A stretch of DNA of 64,000 nt from Pseudopyrenochaeta lycopersici (GCA_003313425.1 NHZP01000040.1:62001-126000), one strand, 5' to 3'; shown: positions 23,687 through 36,010, numbered from the stretch's first letter. Made by a program: numbers and translations. Notes: generated by a model from the letters alone, not told the origin.

Positions 23687-24798
23687 GTCCGATTTGTAGA
23701 AACACATGAAATGACTGACATTTTACAAAAGTTCCAACACAACTTCGTCACGTGCTCACGATTGAATTTGAATACACACGCGTCTACCTCAATTCGCTTG
23801 CCCTGCAAGCCGTCGTAGAACGCTGTACACACAACACTCCTTTGCAAAGTCACGCCCAACCCAACGGCCTCAATGGTCGCACGGCCAACGGCCATAGCAA
23901 CGACGATGGTGGCGCCATACCATTCAGCACGCTAGTCAAATGGTATGCTAATGATAGGCACTACATCAACGAAGTCATCGACGCATCACGCAACGTGCTG
24001 AAAGTCGTTGTTGATGGCCTGCATCCTGGTGGCTATCTGCGCCATGCGCCTGTACGCACATTCTTCAGGATTGTCAGTGTAGCGATTATCTTGCTCAAGA
24101 CCTTTGCGCTGGGTGCAACAGAGGAAGATGTCGCCGTTTCTCTAGGACTTTTGGGCGATTCCGTTGATGCACTCCGCACAAGTATTGTTGACGATGTACA
24201 TGTTGGGAATCGCTTTGCAGACCTCGTAGAAACATTGACACACCGTATCCGCTCGCGATTTGTCCGTCTTGCTGCCAATGGATCGACGGGTATTTCGAGA
24301 GCTGGCAGCAGGAGCCCAATACCCGCTCCGCTTATGCCTCCTCCTTCATTAGGGCAGGCATCAGGAGGACATCTTGCGTCGTCATACATGGGGGCAAGTG
24401 CACCGTTCCAAGGCACTGGCACCAGTGTTCCCGGCTCCCCCAGCCTTGGAGGCCTCACAGCAAGCGGCCGCGCGACTCCCTTATGGGGAATTTCTGCGGA
24501 ACCATACGATCCAAACAGCAACTCGATCAGTATCATGCCGCCACCGGGTAATTACAGTAATTTCAACATCAACCAGAATAACAGCTCAAACTCGAACACC
24601 AATTGGAGTCAATGGGCAAACAGTGGCGCTTCCTGGGGGGCTGGTCAAGACCAGGATTGGCTTGCCCTACCCTTGGATCCACTCCTAGACCAGTGGGGCG
24701 CTGAGATCAATCAAACTGCCATGGGCCCTGACATCGGCGGAATGGATATGTTAGATATCTTATTGAATATGGGAGGTCCGCCCGGGAGTACTTCGTAG
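21682..24798 (+). CDS. Zn(II)2Cys6 transcription factor with fungal-specific middle domain
   Basis: Nuclear DNA-binding regulator of the Gal4 class. Exons 21682-21784, 21850-23643, 23732-24798, giving 987 aa. The zinc cluster is Cys24-X2-Cys27-X6-Cys34-X12-Cys47-X2-Cys50-X6-Cys57. The first intron falls exactly after the third Cys, so only the spliced reading gives a complete cluster. A basic stretch (RRKRK, GRKRQR) follows. The middle homology region spans roughly residues 235-650 (WLTAKEAIAYIDYFYAFLSP, RSDRMCWMLLGNAMTLA). The C-terminus is rich in Pro, Gly, Asn and Ser, ending DMLDILLNMGG, an activation-domain-like helix. The long 12-residue loop and CDLGPVD wording recall the ARO80/ARCA-type regulators of amino-acid catabolism, but the target pathway is not established. 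Intron 2 carries a (CT)16 microsatellite. Confidence 0.9.
23653..23684 (+). repeat. Microsatellite (CT)16 inside an intron
   Basis: Sixteen CT units begin 9 bp after the 5' splice site of intron 2 (23644-23731) of the Zn2Cys6 gene. If the intron is kept, the tract reads as Ser-Leu repeats before an in-frame stop. Confidence 0.93.
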
Positions 24799-25751
24799 AC
24801 AGATTTCGCTCCGGGGTTGGGGTTGGGGATGGTACCTGTGGATCTGGAAGAGCTGGGGGTTTGGAGGACACAAAGCTTCAGTTTGAAAAAATTCAAGAGA
24901 TGCGGAGTGGACTTTTGCGATACCCAACCGACTTAGCTTCGGCTTGCTTCGTGTGTTTATTGCCTTGTGGCACGTTAATCGTATTAGTGCTCAGTATGGT
25001 GTTGATGCCAAATGCATGGCGTTACTTTTCTGCAATTCCAAAAGCTTTGGTTTGTTTGGATGCACACGGTATATGTCTGTGATGACAAGAATGTATCTTA
25101 ATGATTGAGGCTCTCTGCGCCTGTACATGAAGAGACAACCTGTGAGATCCATATCGTGAGTGGATCTCTTTTCTTAATCTCTTGTGCTTCTCATGACGAT
25201 CCGCACTTTCATGCTTGCTCAACCATGAATACCGTATGTATGCCATCGTCTATGCCGCCAAATACAAGTCACAGTGGGACGCTGCACTACTATCAATGCT
25301 GAGTTCAAATGTGTAAGGTAGGGTATAACAGATCAGATTTGCTTTTCGCGCGGAATGGAAGGCCTACGTGAACTACATTGGGAGGAAGAATTCATCCTCT
25401 GAGACTGTTGCTCGTCAGTTGTGCATGAACAGGGCATTGAGTACCTGGCATTGCCCCAGATTGAACGCGATTAGGCGAACCGCATAGCAGATATCTTGAC
25501 GATCAGTGACTACAGTCGAAAGTGGACTTTTAAACTTCTCTTTCGTGTCTGGCAATCGCAAGCTCATCCACGAAACAGCAAGGAAGGACTGGGATTGGAT
25601 TTGGAGGAGGCCACGCAAGACCTAAATTTCAAGAAGGGGGGGACAATTGAAGAGTGAGTGGGCATTTGAAGAAGAAAGCTACAGTCTAATCGGGAGTTAC
25701 ACCTCTTTTTGTACGAGAGTGCAAAAATACTACCTCTAAACCTTCTTAGTA
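24799..25751. other. Intergenic, no gene seen
   Basis: About 950 bp downstream of the Zn2Cys6 regulator, AT-richer than the coding DNA. It presumably contains the regulator's 3' UTR. No domain or splice structure recognised. Confidence 0.45.
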
Positions 25752-26186
25752 CTAAGCCTCAACCGGGAGACCATCATATTCTGTCAAAGGAGGAAGACCA
25801 GTAATCAAGTACTCAATTCCATTCTGGCCATGGTAGCCGATGATGTTTTGCACCGTTTGTCTCATTGACTGGTCCTCCTTCAGCGCCTTACCCTGGCCAA
25901 CATCCTCGACCTCCTGCAATAGATTCTGTTGGCGGTAGTAATTTTTTATGATCAGGAGGATTGCTGCAATAGTTGCAGCATGCACTGCGTATTAGCCTTT
26001 TTAGGAGTCAAGCCCTCAGTAAAACCACATGTGAAGGATATCGCTGGCACAGCGTTTTACCTCCTTCCTTGCATTTTGGTGCACACGTCGTGGATGTTTG
26101 TAGCTATCGAATCTACACCTGATGTTGAAATCCCTACTGACGAGCGTAAGATGGGCGTTCGAGGGTTGTTTTTCTGCTCCATTCAT
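25752..26186 (-). CDS. Possible small hypothetical protein (weak)
   Basis: Unrecognised. On the minus strand a frame ending at 25752 has protein-like composition: EVEDVGQGKALKEDQSMRQ, then IIGYHGQNGIEYLITGLPP and a TEYDGLPVEA end. A plausible model starts at the ATG at 26186 (MNGAEKQPSN), leaves at a GTAAAA donor near 26063 and rejoins in frame at the CAG acceptor just before GAGGTCGAG near 25920; this yields about 97 aa without a known domain. The donor is poor and an alternative acceptor at 25984 exists, so exon structure is uncertain. No neighbour suggests a function. It may equally be a relic or a chance frame. Confidence 0.3.
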
Positions 26187-28450
26187 TAGCTACTTCCTAT
26201 AAGAAGAGCCAATAGAAAATAAGTTCCAATTTCTGGCCGCAACCAGCAACAAATGAGAACATCAACGAGAATTGCTCCGCTGAAGATGGAGAGTGAAAGC
26301 AACCTCAATCAAGTCACGTGATATCGCGACGCGGAGCAATTTAGCCTAATATGCCGTGGCAAAGGTAGAATGCAACATTGTGGCGTGCACTTTGTCAATT
26401 CCTAATCGGTGGCGCTTGGGGATGGTCATGATTCAAACGCAGATCTACTGCAGCAAGGATGAGATTTATAATTGTCGGCAATTCGGTCTTACCCCAGACG
26501 AAGGGAGGAGATGTTGGGGAACGCAACCAACAATCGAACTGAAGCGGGATGCCTTGCCACCCATCAAGGCCAACCATAGTGCTTCACAATCCTGTAATTG
26601 ATGCAGAAATGCATGTTTGATTGCTACATAGCTCTATGATCAAGTGTAGAATAAGCGGTGTGGCAGAATTCCATGAATACTGATGAACTTGCGAGATCAT
26701 GAAGCGAGATCGCGGTAATACGGCCCAGGCATATTCGATAACTGGCCCAATGTGTTCAGAATGCATTGGCTGGAGACGAAAGTGTTCATGCTCACATCAT
26801 CGCTGCGCAATGACGAGGATGTCGGCCGAAGATTGCTGGGGTGTCGGTGTGTGATTGGGTGCCGAGTCCCTAAGGCTTTCCGGTCCTCGTTGTTAAATGC
26901 AAATAAGCGTTGCTGAAGCAATTGCCACATCAGCCACCAAGCGCATTTTCCATGTCCAGCCTTGGCTCCAGCATCATCGCCTCTCAGGGGCCCTTGAGCT
27001 CGACTTGTGAGCCAATCGTGAGGATTTGTAGTCATGAAACTCGACTAGGAATAAAAAGCAGGGGTTTAATGTACTCCTGAGAACTGGTAATGCAGACCTT
27101 ACGATCCATTGCCACTCGAATGGTTCAGAGCTGCGGCGAGAATGCTGATAATTGGCATGAAGGTAAAACTAATGTGCCAACCACCCATCTTCGGATTCCA
27201 AGCGAGGGAGCCAACTCTTTTGCTGATTGGGCAACGCCTCAGTGGATACTGATCAAAAGTTGCATCGTGCATAATGCATTGTTCTGGAGCACAGCGTTAT
27301 ACTGGGGTAGAGACTGATGGTTGCGGAGTCCCCATGGGCAGCCGTTTCATGCCATGAACGCATCTCTGGAATGTATCTTTCTCAGCGATTTCAGGAACGC
27401 TGCTTCGCCAGTCAATAGAGCAGGCGGCATAGAGTAGCCGAGTGTGGAGCCCAAATGCGGGACAGCAAAGGCAAAAGCTCGTAGTGGTAGAGAGTGAACA
27501 TCTTCCAACCAAAGACGGTACTGGTGTTGTGGATCATTGAGCTATAGTAGTTTCATCACGTGGTACCAACCCACCGGAGCTTCTCCTGATCTGGAGCCTA
27601 ACCGGTCCTTCAGCTCCACCCATTATTACGCTGATGTTCTCGGCTCCCCGAGGGCTGTCTGGCGCCAGCACTCTTGAGTACCCACTTGGAGCTGTGGAGC
27701 AGCCCTCGTTAATCCCGCGTTTTTGGTCGCTGGAGATGTGAGCTTTAGAGTAAGGGGTTAGACGCAGGTTAATCTATTCAACCGTAGCTCAAGACGTCTT
27801 TTCCAGGTGATCGACGTCTTCCAGAAGCACCCCGGAAGCATTCATCTCGATAATTGTTATGAAGGTTGCAAAATGAAATGCTTTGTCCTCGAATCTTACA
27901 AGACCATACCGAGCCGGCGGGTATCGTGCACCGTATACACGTGTTTATTGGATCCATTCAATTTGACATAAGTATCATAGATCAGGCCCATGGGAGACGC
28001 AAAGAGCCTCATTGCTTGATGATCGTGCGGCTGCCCGTTCCGCATGCCGAGCCTTACCACTGCGTAGTTAAGGCGCTTCTATGTGGCTCGGCCAAGGGAT
28101 CAATCATACAAAAGTTTGGGGTATTTTGCCGCGCACTCTACCCCATGCGGCGGGTCATCCGCGCAGAGTGCCAGAGAGCCCACACAACTCTAGGGTCATT
28201 TACCCGGTCCGCTAGACCGTCGTCTTGGAGCCAAGACATAGTATCAGACAACCCAAGTACATATATATGAAGCACCAACATTTACAATCTATGCAAGCCC
28301 AGCTGCAGTCAGCCCCACCTACTGTAACAACAGCATTTATATTCTACGGCTCCTGAACGTGGTTTGATTGTGCGTTTCGGGACCAAATCACACTCCTTCT
28401 GGAACACTTCGATTCACCAGGAGGTCTACGGACATCAAGTATTGAACGCG
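26187..28450. other. Gene-poor interval upstream of the sugar transporter
   Basis: About 2.26 kb without a supportable gene. A CACGTGAT motif occurs near 26315. The last 900 bp carry clustered SYGGRG motifs and an ACATATATATGA TATA-like stretch at about 28259, roughly 190 bp before the transporter ATG. The short frames at 27090-27317 and 27866-28270 look random. Confidence 0.5.
27574..27735 (+). promoter_or_regulatory. Cluster of four CreA-like SYGGRG motifs
   Basis: Plus-strand matches to SYGGRG: CCGGAG 27574-27579, CTGGAG 27591-27596, GTGGAG 27694-27699, CTGGAG 27730-27735. CreA/Cre1, the fungal carbon-catabolite repressor, binds this consensus. About 0.3 plus-strand matches are expected by chance in 160 bp. 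They lie 715-880 bp upstream of a sugar-transporter start. Binding is inferred, not shown. Confidence 0.35.
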
Positions 28451-30172
28451 ATGGGTCTCTTCCAGAAGTTCACGCCGAAGATGGGCGCTGTTGCAAAGAA
28501 CAAGGCCGATGTGGAGATTGCTCAGGCTGAGGCTCCTCACCTGGCGCGGGTTGACTGGAAGTCCGACCCCGGTCTAAGGAAGTTGTATTTCTGGGCTTTC
28601 ATCATCTGTATCGCCTCTGCCACCACAGGTTACGATGGGTGCGTACCAAAATCTCATTTGTTTCACCAAGCCAACAACTGACATAGTCTAGCTCTATGCT
28701 GAACAACCTTCGTATCCTCGATCACTGGACACGGTACTTCAACGATCCAAAGGAATCGACCCTTGGTCTGTTGACCGCTCTTTACTCGATCGGTGCCATT
28801 GCCTCGCTCCCCATCACTCCTTTCATTGCCGATCACTTTGGACGCAAAGCCGCGATTGCTCTCGGATGCGTTATTATGATTGTTGGTGCCGCCATTCAGG
28901 CTGCCGCCAAGAACCTGGACTACTTCATGGGCGGTCGTTTTTTGATGGGTTTCGGAAATTCGCTTGCTCAGCTTTCATCGCCGCTCCTGCTTACCGAGCT
29001 ATGCCATCCTCAACACCGTGCTCGTGTCACCGCTGTTTACAATTGTCTCTGGAACGTCGGTGCCATCATTTGCACCTGGTTGACCTTTGGCACCAAGCGC
29101 ATCAACAGCGACTGGTGCTGGCGTGTCCCTGCCCTTACCCAAGCTGCTCCTTCAATCATCCAGCTGGCTTTCATTTGGTTTATTCCCGAGTCTCCACGTT
29201 GGCTTATCTCCAAGGAGAGGAATGAGGAAGCGCTCAACATCCTCGGGAAATACCACGCCAACGGTGATATCAACAATGCCACTGTTCAGTTTGAATTCGC
29301 CGAGATCAAGGAAACTCTTCGCCTCGAGTTTCAGTACCAGAAGAACTCGTCATATTTCGACTTTTTCAAGACCAAAGGAAACAGGTACAGGCTTATGCTC
29401 CTCGCATCTCTTGGTCTCTTCTCCCAGTGGTCTGGTAACGGCCTTGTTTCCTACTACGCCACTGATGTTTACAAGAGTATTGGCATCACCAACGGTGACA
29501 CCCAGCTCGGCCTTAACGGCGGTCTTAATATTCTTTCGCTCATCGTATCCGTCTCTTGCGCTTTGCTCGTTGATCGCGTTGGTCGCCGCCCGCTCTTCAT
29601 CGCTGCTACGGCCTCTATGTGCGTGACTTTCATCGTCTGGACGATTGCCTCATCGCAACAGGAAGCCAAACAGAGCAAATCTGCCGGTCAGGCCGTTATT
29701 GCAATGATTTGGATCTTCTCCGTTGCGTATGCGCTGGCTTGGTCAGGTCTACTTGTCGCGTACACCGTCGAAATCTTGCCGTTCAAGATTCGTGCGAAGG
29801 GTCTTATGATCATGAACTTCTTCATCCAGGTTGCCCTTACAATTAACCAATACGTGAACCCTTACGGCTTCGAGTACCTGCACCCCACCTGGAAGTTTTA
29901 CACCATCTATGCAGTAAGCCGCTCTGTGTCTACTTATTCTATTATAGTCTGCTAACAACGATTAGTGCTGGATCTTCCTCGAACTCATCTTTGTCACCGT
30001 CTTTTACGTTGAGACTCGCGGCCCTACTCTGGAGGAGGTTGCTAAGATCTTCGATGGTGACGAGGCAGAGGTTGCCCACATCGACCTTGAGAAGGTTGAG
30101 GCTGGGGTCATGACCTCTGGCTACGAGAAGAACGACCATATCCGCGTTGAACACATTGGAAGGTCGTATTAA
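28451..30172 (+). CDS. MFS sugar transporter (hexose/lactose-permease-like)
   Basis: Twelve-helix plasma-membrane sugar porter. Exons 28451-28638, 28692-29913, 29966-30172, giving 538 aa, a normal length. Family marks: TGYDGSMLNNL in helix 1 (restored by splicing), IADHFGRKAAIALG loop, GRFLMGFGNSLAQ, the PESPRWLISKERNEEAL motif after helix 6, LVDRVGRRPLF in the second half, and FYVETRGPTLEEVAKIFDGD at the end, equivalent to PETKG. It is closest in style to fungal hexose/lactose permease-like carriers; substrate unknown. Codons end mostly in C or T, unlike the neighbouring ABC gene, which suggests higher expression. The ATG at 28451 is the first giving a normal N-terminus (MGLFQKF); a TTG-started extension upstream is not credible. 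Confidence 0.93.
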
Positions 30173-30767
30173 GTTTGATTTCGACCAGCCCTGTATATTT
30201 GATTAGCGACTGTCAATGGTGGTTTAACGATGGTAGCTTTTATCTTTACATCTTTTCGTATCCCACAGACGTTGGCTTGCGACTTCCGATTGCGCTAGTG
30301 CTATCAACTTGACACAATATGCAAGTGATTTTTAATATCCTACCTCAACCTCTCCGCGCCAACTGTGCTACTTGCTAAATATATATCTTCTCCTATCCGT
30401 GTGAAAGACTACTCCACTTTACTTCCAACAATAACAACCAATGCGGCCAATCTAATATTGTGGCCTGTTGAGCGCAATTTTGATGCTAAGGATAGAGGTA
30501 GTGGGTTGCATGTTTATTGAAGTTGTTATCATGTCATCACCAGATTCGGATCTCCTATTGGCCCTGCGGCTGATCCAGGGTGGTTGCAAGAGTGGACTAG
30601 CCTCGCGCTTGGTTCATGACCCATCAAGGGTTATTACCGAAAGGGTGAAGATAGCTCCCCAGTACTAGTTGCTGACATAATCTTACGCCATGCATATAGT
30701 TAGACTAGCTCCGCTCTTCTACCCAGCTTCTATAATCTCGTTTAAACGTTGAGAGGACTTTTCACAC
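30173..30767. other. Intergenic, no gene seen
   Basis: Tandem interval between the MFS and ABC genes. AT-rich; it must contain the MFS terminator and the ABC promoter. Confidence 0.45.
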
Positions 30768-33700
30768 ATGGTAAAAATGGCGTCGCCAATTTGCTGGCCC
30801 ATTAGCGACAGAGCTTTTGGTCCCAGAGTGGATCCTTCTTGTCGTGCCTTTGACTTCACACTCTGTTTTGAAGATATCTTCTTTGCAGGTCTCCCAGCTG
30901 TTGTATATTTTCTCCTATTGCCTTTGCACGCCAGGGCTTTGACAAGATCGCCTGTTTTGTGCTCAGTGAGATCAAAATTGCTATTTGGAAAGCTAGTAGG
31001 GTCCTCTGGAACCCCGATTCGACTGTGCCGCAATTAACAATTGCATAGGGGACTTTGGGAGCCATTCTCATAACCCAAGTGGTTCTCCTGGCATTGAGAT
31101 CACAAAATACTACTGTTCAAACAAACGCATCCTTAGCCGCAGACATACTGGCAATTGCTGGAATTGCTGGGGGAGGGTGGCTTTCTTATATGGATCACCA
31201 ACGCTCACTTCGGCCCTCTACTCTGCTCAGCTTGTACCTTTCCGCGCTGGTAATCCTCGATATTCCGAGGGTTCGAACGCTATGGCTGATCAGGAGTGCC
31301 AATGGAGCCGCAGCTGCAATGACTGCAACATTGGTCTTGACAGCGGTAGCGCTTTTTCTCGAGTCCATCGAAAAGAAATCAAGCATGGTAGAGGAGAAAA
31401 GATTCGGTGCACCGGAAGAGTATAGCGGATTTTGGACACGGACTGCATTTGTGTGGCCAGCCGCCACCTTTCGCGCTGGCTTCACCAAGGTCTTAGCCCA
31501 GGACGATTTGCCTATCCTTGATACCCGTCTTCAGAGCGATTTGTTGCGACAAAATCTTGAGAATACTTGGGCAAAATGCATGTACCTCTGTCACAATAAC
31601 GCAGAAGGCACTTGACTAACCTCAAATGCATAGATGATCATCGCACACCATGTAGTCTCCTGAAAGCATGTTTCCATACCAATCTGTTCTCTTTTCTCTC
31701 TGCTATTCCGCCGCGGCTGTGCCGGTCCGCCTTCTACTTTACACAGCCCCTCTTAATCAATACGACAATTTCATACGTGGGAAACACATCGGCGGACATT
31801 AATTTTGGCCGAGCGCTAATAGGGGCATGGATTTTAGTGTTTTTCGGCATTGCGGTATTGAAGTAGCTCACGTTTGATTTGACAATTAAGTTTACTAACC
31901 TTTTCTCCAGTGCTCAACCGCATTGTCAACTTATCAGGTGACGCGATTTGTCACAAGGGTCAAGGGAGGACTCATCGGACTCATCTACCAAGAAACAATG
32001 AAGGCAAGGGCAGTTGACCTCGGAGGAACCACCGCTCTAGCCCTAATGGGTACGGACATTGAGCGTATTGCCCTTAACTTTATGCAAATCCATGAAGCAT
32101 GGGCCTCTGTCATCGAAATCGGAGTGGCAATCTGGCTTTTGGAACAACAGGTCTTCCTAGCCTGTCTGGCACCGGTCGTCGTCATCCTTAGTAAGTAAAT
32201 CAGTTTCGGTTACTCATCTATGTTGGCTGACAAGGGTATCAAGTTTCCATTGCTATCAATGTGCCAATTTCTAATGCCGCCAAGAAAGCACAGATAGCCT
32301 GGATTGAAAAAGTTCAAGAGCGGCTTCGAATCACCTCTAGCATACTAGATGACATGAAAGCAGTGAAGATGCTCGGACTTTCCACTTTAATGTCCGACAT
32401 TATTCAAAAACTGCGACTTACCGAGATACAAACATCCAAGGTCTACCGCAAGTTGCTCGTCTGGAACGTCCTACTATGTACGATGCCATTCCGTCGTGTT
32501 TCGTATTGTTTAATGACTCTTTGCAGCGGAATGTCCTCAAAACATATCACCACTCGCAACCTTTGCTGTTAACATAATCATTGCACTTTATTGGAAGAAC
32601 GCCTCGCTTCTAACAGCCCAGGCGTTGACTGCAATTGCCTTGATTAACCTTCTTACGAACCCAGTCATTCAGCTTATTCAGCTCATGCCACAATTGCTAC
32701 AATGTGTCGGCAGCTTCGAGCGGATCCAAGAGTACTGCAACTATGCCAATACTGTCGCCGAGCAGAATGAGTCTAGTGAAACAAGGATTCACGTCGAATC
32801 ATCCAGTAGTCTTCAAACGCTGCCTCGGGTAGTGCCAGCTGGCGGCGAAAATGATCGAAAGAGTGTCATCATACTGAAGAACAACAGTTTTTCATGGGAG
32901 AAGTCAAAACCACCATTTCTCAAAAACATTGACATCAGCGTGGGAAAAGGGGACATTACTGCCGTTGTGGGGGCGGTCGGTAGTGGTAAAAGTATGCTTC
33001 TAGAGAGCATATTGGGCGAAACAATATGCAGTCTCGGCCAGGTGCCGAACTATAATACTTCTATCGCTTATTGCGCTCAGCAACCATGGCTAGAGAATGG
33101 CACAATTCAGAGCAATATCATAGGTGTATTGCAATATGACTCGAAATGGTATAAGATGGTCACTTCCGTATGTGGGTTGGATGCAGATCTGCAGGCCTTT
33201 GAACGAGGTGATCAGACTGTCGTTGGGAGCAAGGGTTTTAGTATTAGCGGGGGCCAAAAACAAAGAATTGTGAGTAAGATCATTTAGAAGAACCTTTAGA
33301 ACGAACTGACTCATATCCATTTCCTACAGTCTCTCGCACGTGCCGTTTATTCCCACAAGGATATATTCATTTTTGATGACGTCTTTAGTGGCATGGATGC
33401 TCATACCATAGATCTTGTCTCGCGACAACTCCTGGCAAATGATGGTTTACTGCGCAAGCGTGGCGCAACAGTCATCTTGGCAACCCACAGTCGTAAGCTT
33501 TTCGGGATACCCTGAGGCCTATCTCTCTACTGCTGACAACGTATAGATAAAGTTATGAGTTTCGCTGATACCATTGTTGCTCTTGAGAACGGCCGGATAG
33601 CCCAGACTGGAAATCCGCAAGCGCTGTTAGCTTATGAAGGATATGTTTCGAAACTTGGGCTCGCTTTACGAGACAAAGATGATATAAATAATCATGTCAA

Positions 33701-36010
33701 AGACACCGAAATCTCCAGAACAGAGAGTAATATCGCTGAGTCCTTCGTCTCGGCGCGTCGTACTATAGATGAAGCCATCGGTGCGCCGGACGCGACGCGT
33801 AAGAATGGCGACTGGTCGCTTTATGGTTACTACCTTTCCAGTTCAGGCTACGCGATCTTCATCATGTTCCTTATTAGCATGGTTGCCTGGATATTTTGTA
33901 CTGAGTTCGCAAGTAAGTGCAATAAATTCCTCTCAATCCAAAAGAAACTAAAATTACCAAAATTACAGCGGTGTGGCTCAAATGGTGGTCAGAAGCCAGT
34001 GAAACCGAAGCCAATAAGGACGTGGGCATGTACATGGGCCTGTACACCTTCTTCAGTCTTTTTGGTGTTGTAGCTATTGCCATTTCTTGCTGGTAATTTT
34101 GTCTCCTATCCACAGCTTCGTCTGACTAATAGCTCCTAGGATCGGTATCGTCAACATGATATCTAACTCGGCCATCAGTCTGCACTCTGATTTGCTTACA
34201 AGCACTGTGAGGTATAGTTATCATCGATTACTTTAGGCATCTTGGCCGTGCTGAGTGGGCAATAGGGCGCCGCTGCGGTTCTTCGCGACCACGGATACGG
34301 GTGCTTTGACAAACAGATTTAGGTAAGCCTTGATATTATTCTCGTTATTCATAACCATATCTTTAGGGCAGACTGAACAGCCAAGCCATCTAAATAGCTC
34401 GAAGTCTAAGGGCGATAGCCGCCTGTCTGACTCATCATATGTTGAAGAAATCTGTTACTAACCCCCATCTGACAGCCAAGATATGGAACTCATCGATATG
34501 AGCCTGCCTTTAATTATGATTAACTATATCTCAAGTAGGTAATATATTATATTTCACTCTGAATTGATTCCTATGAGTAACAATAAATCTAGCTGGCTTC
34601 TCCGCTATAGCTAAGGCGGTCATTCTGGTTGTGTTTTCTCAATGCCTAGCTGTCATGGTACCGTTCGTTGTAGCGCTTCTATACTTTTTGCAATCATTCT
34701 ACTTGCAAACCTCACGACAGGTCCTTCTTCTTGAGATCGAGGCGAAGGCCCCGCTATACACACACTTTATCGAGTCTGTCGCTGGTGCGCCTACTATCCG
34801 CGCCTTTGGTTGGCAGTCACAATATCAAGAACGCAATTCTAAATTCATTAATCAATCACAACGGCCAGCTTATCTACAAAATTGCATCCAAGGTTGGCTT
34901 GGTTTTGTGTTAGATATGCTTATCACTGTCATTGCGGCTGTGTTAGTAGCTGTAGTCGTAACACGGAAGGATAAGTTCAGCGCCGGTAATGTTGGTGTCT
35001 CGCTGGTCATGGTCATGACATTCAGCTCTGTTCTTATGAGGATGATCAAGGCGTGGACTATGATGGAGTCTAGCATTGGCGCCGTAGCACGCGTGAAGCG
35101 ATTCGTTGCCAACACCGAAACGGAAGAGGAAGGCAATTTCCAGTCTGAGGTACCACTAGACTGGCCAAGACAAGGCAAGGTCCAGTTTGAGAGCCTAGTA
35201 GCGGCTCACTCTCCCAGAGCAGAGCCGGTGGTCAAGGGTATTTCATTCAACATCAGGCCTTCGGAGCATGTTGCCTTTTGTGGACGGTCAGGTTGTGGCA
35301 AGACGGTTCGTACACATATTTTTTGCCGTCACAAGAATAGGGGGAGCTGACACAAGTTATAGTCTACGATACTAGCACTACTCCAGATGATCGAGGTACG
35401 AGGAGGCCACATCACCATTGACGGTATCGATGTCTCTACCTTGCCATGTACTGATGTTCGCTCTCACCTCAATGTGATGCCTCAAGATCCACTACTGATG
35501 CCCGGAACAATACGTTTCAATATTGACCCTTTCGAAAAAGTCTCAGACGAAGATATTATTCAAGCTCTGGAGCGTGTCCGGCTTTGGAAAGTTATCTCAG
35601 AGCAGGGCGGCTTGGGGAAAGAGATGGACACGACTATGTGGTCCGGGGGCCAGAAACAACTCTTATGCCTCGCACGAGCCATGATAAGGAGCAGCAAATT
35701 ATTGATACTCGACGAGGCCACTAGCAGGTATGTCTCTAGAAACCATAGGTAGATATTGCAGACTCCCAGAGGCTAACACAACAACAGTGTCGATAGCGAC
35801 ACGGAAGCAATCATGCAGGATATCATTGACACGACCTTCAAAGACTGCACTGTTCTTGCGGTGATGCACCGCCTCACACATATCACTCGATACGACAAGG
35901 TTGCATTGCTTGATGATGGTCACTTGATGGAATTTGATACGCCACGGATGTTGCTGAGCCAAGAGTCAGGGTTTGCTAGGTTGTATCAAAGTAGCGATGC
36001 GCGGTCGTAA
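30768..36010 (+). CDS. ABCC-type (MRP-like) multidrug ABC transporter
   Basis: Full-size ATP-driven exporter with TMD0-TMD1-NBD1-TMD2-NBD2. Fifteen exons: 30768-30995, 31049-31581, 31656-31854, 31911-32190, 32244-32477, 32527-33269, 33330-33492, 33547-33912, 33969-34092, 34140-34211, 34266-34322, 34476-34534, 34593-35305, 35363-35727, 35788-36010. The sum is 4359 bp, 1452 aa. The start resembles fungal ABCC proteins (AFGPRVDPSCRAFDFTLCFE). NBD1: Walker A GAVGSGKS, signature ISGGQKQR, Walker B IFIFDDVFSGMD. NBD2: Walker A GRSGCGKT, signature WSGGQKQL, Walker B LLILDEATSSVD. TMD2 has TTDTGALTNRFSQDMELID. NBD1 has Asp where NBD2 has the catalytic Glu, as is usual in ABCC pumps. All junctions preserve frame, so the gene looks intact. 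The substrate is unknown; ABCC proteins often export toxins, drugs or secondary metabolites. Either ATG 30768 or 30777 could start. The junctions around exons 3, 5 and 12 are the least certain. Confidence 0.92.

Noticed and set aside
30719..31033. 104-codon minus-strand frame beside the ABC gene start
   Set aside because: It lies opposite exon 1 of the ABC transporter, whose N-terminus matches fungal ABCC proteins; the minus frame has no ATG-supported domain.
34093..34592. ABC gene broken into two or degenerate in the middle
   Set aside because: Tiny exons with good GT-AG signals restore every conserved TMD2 residue, and the total length is a multiple of three.
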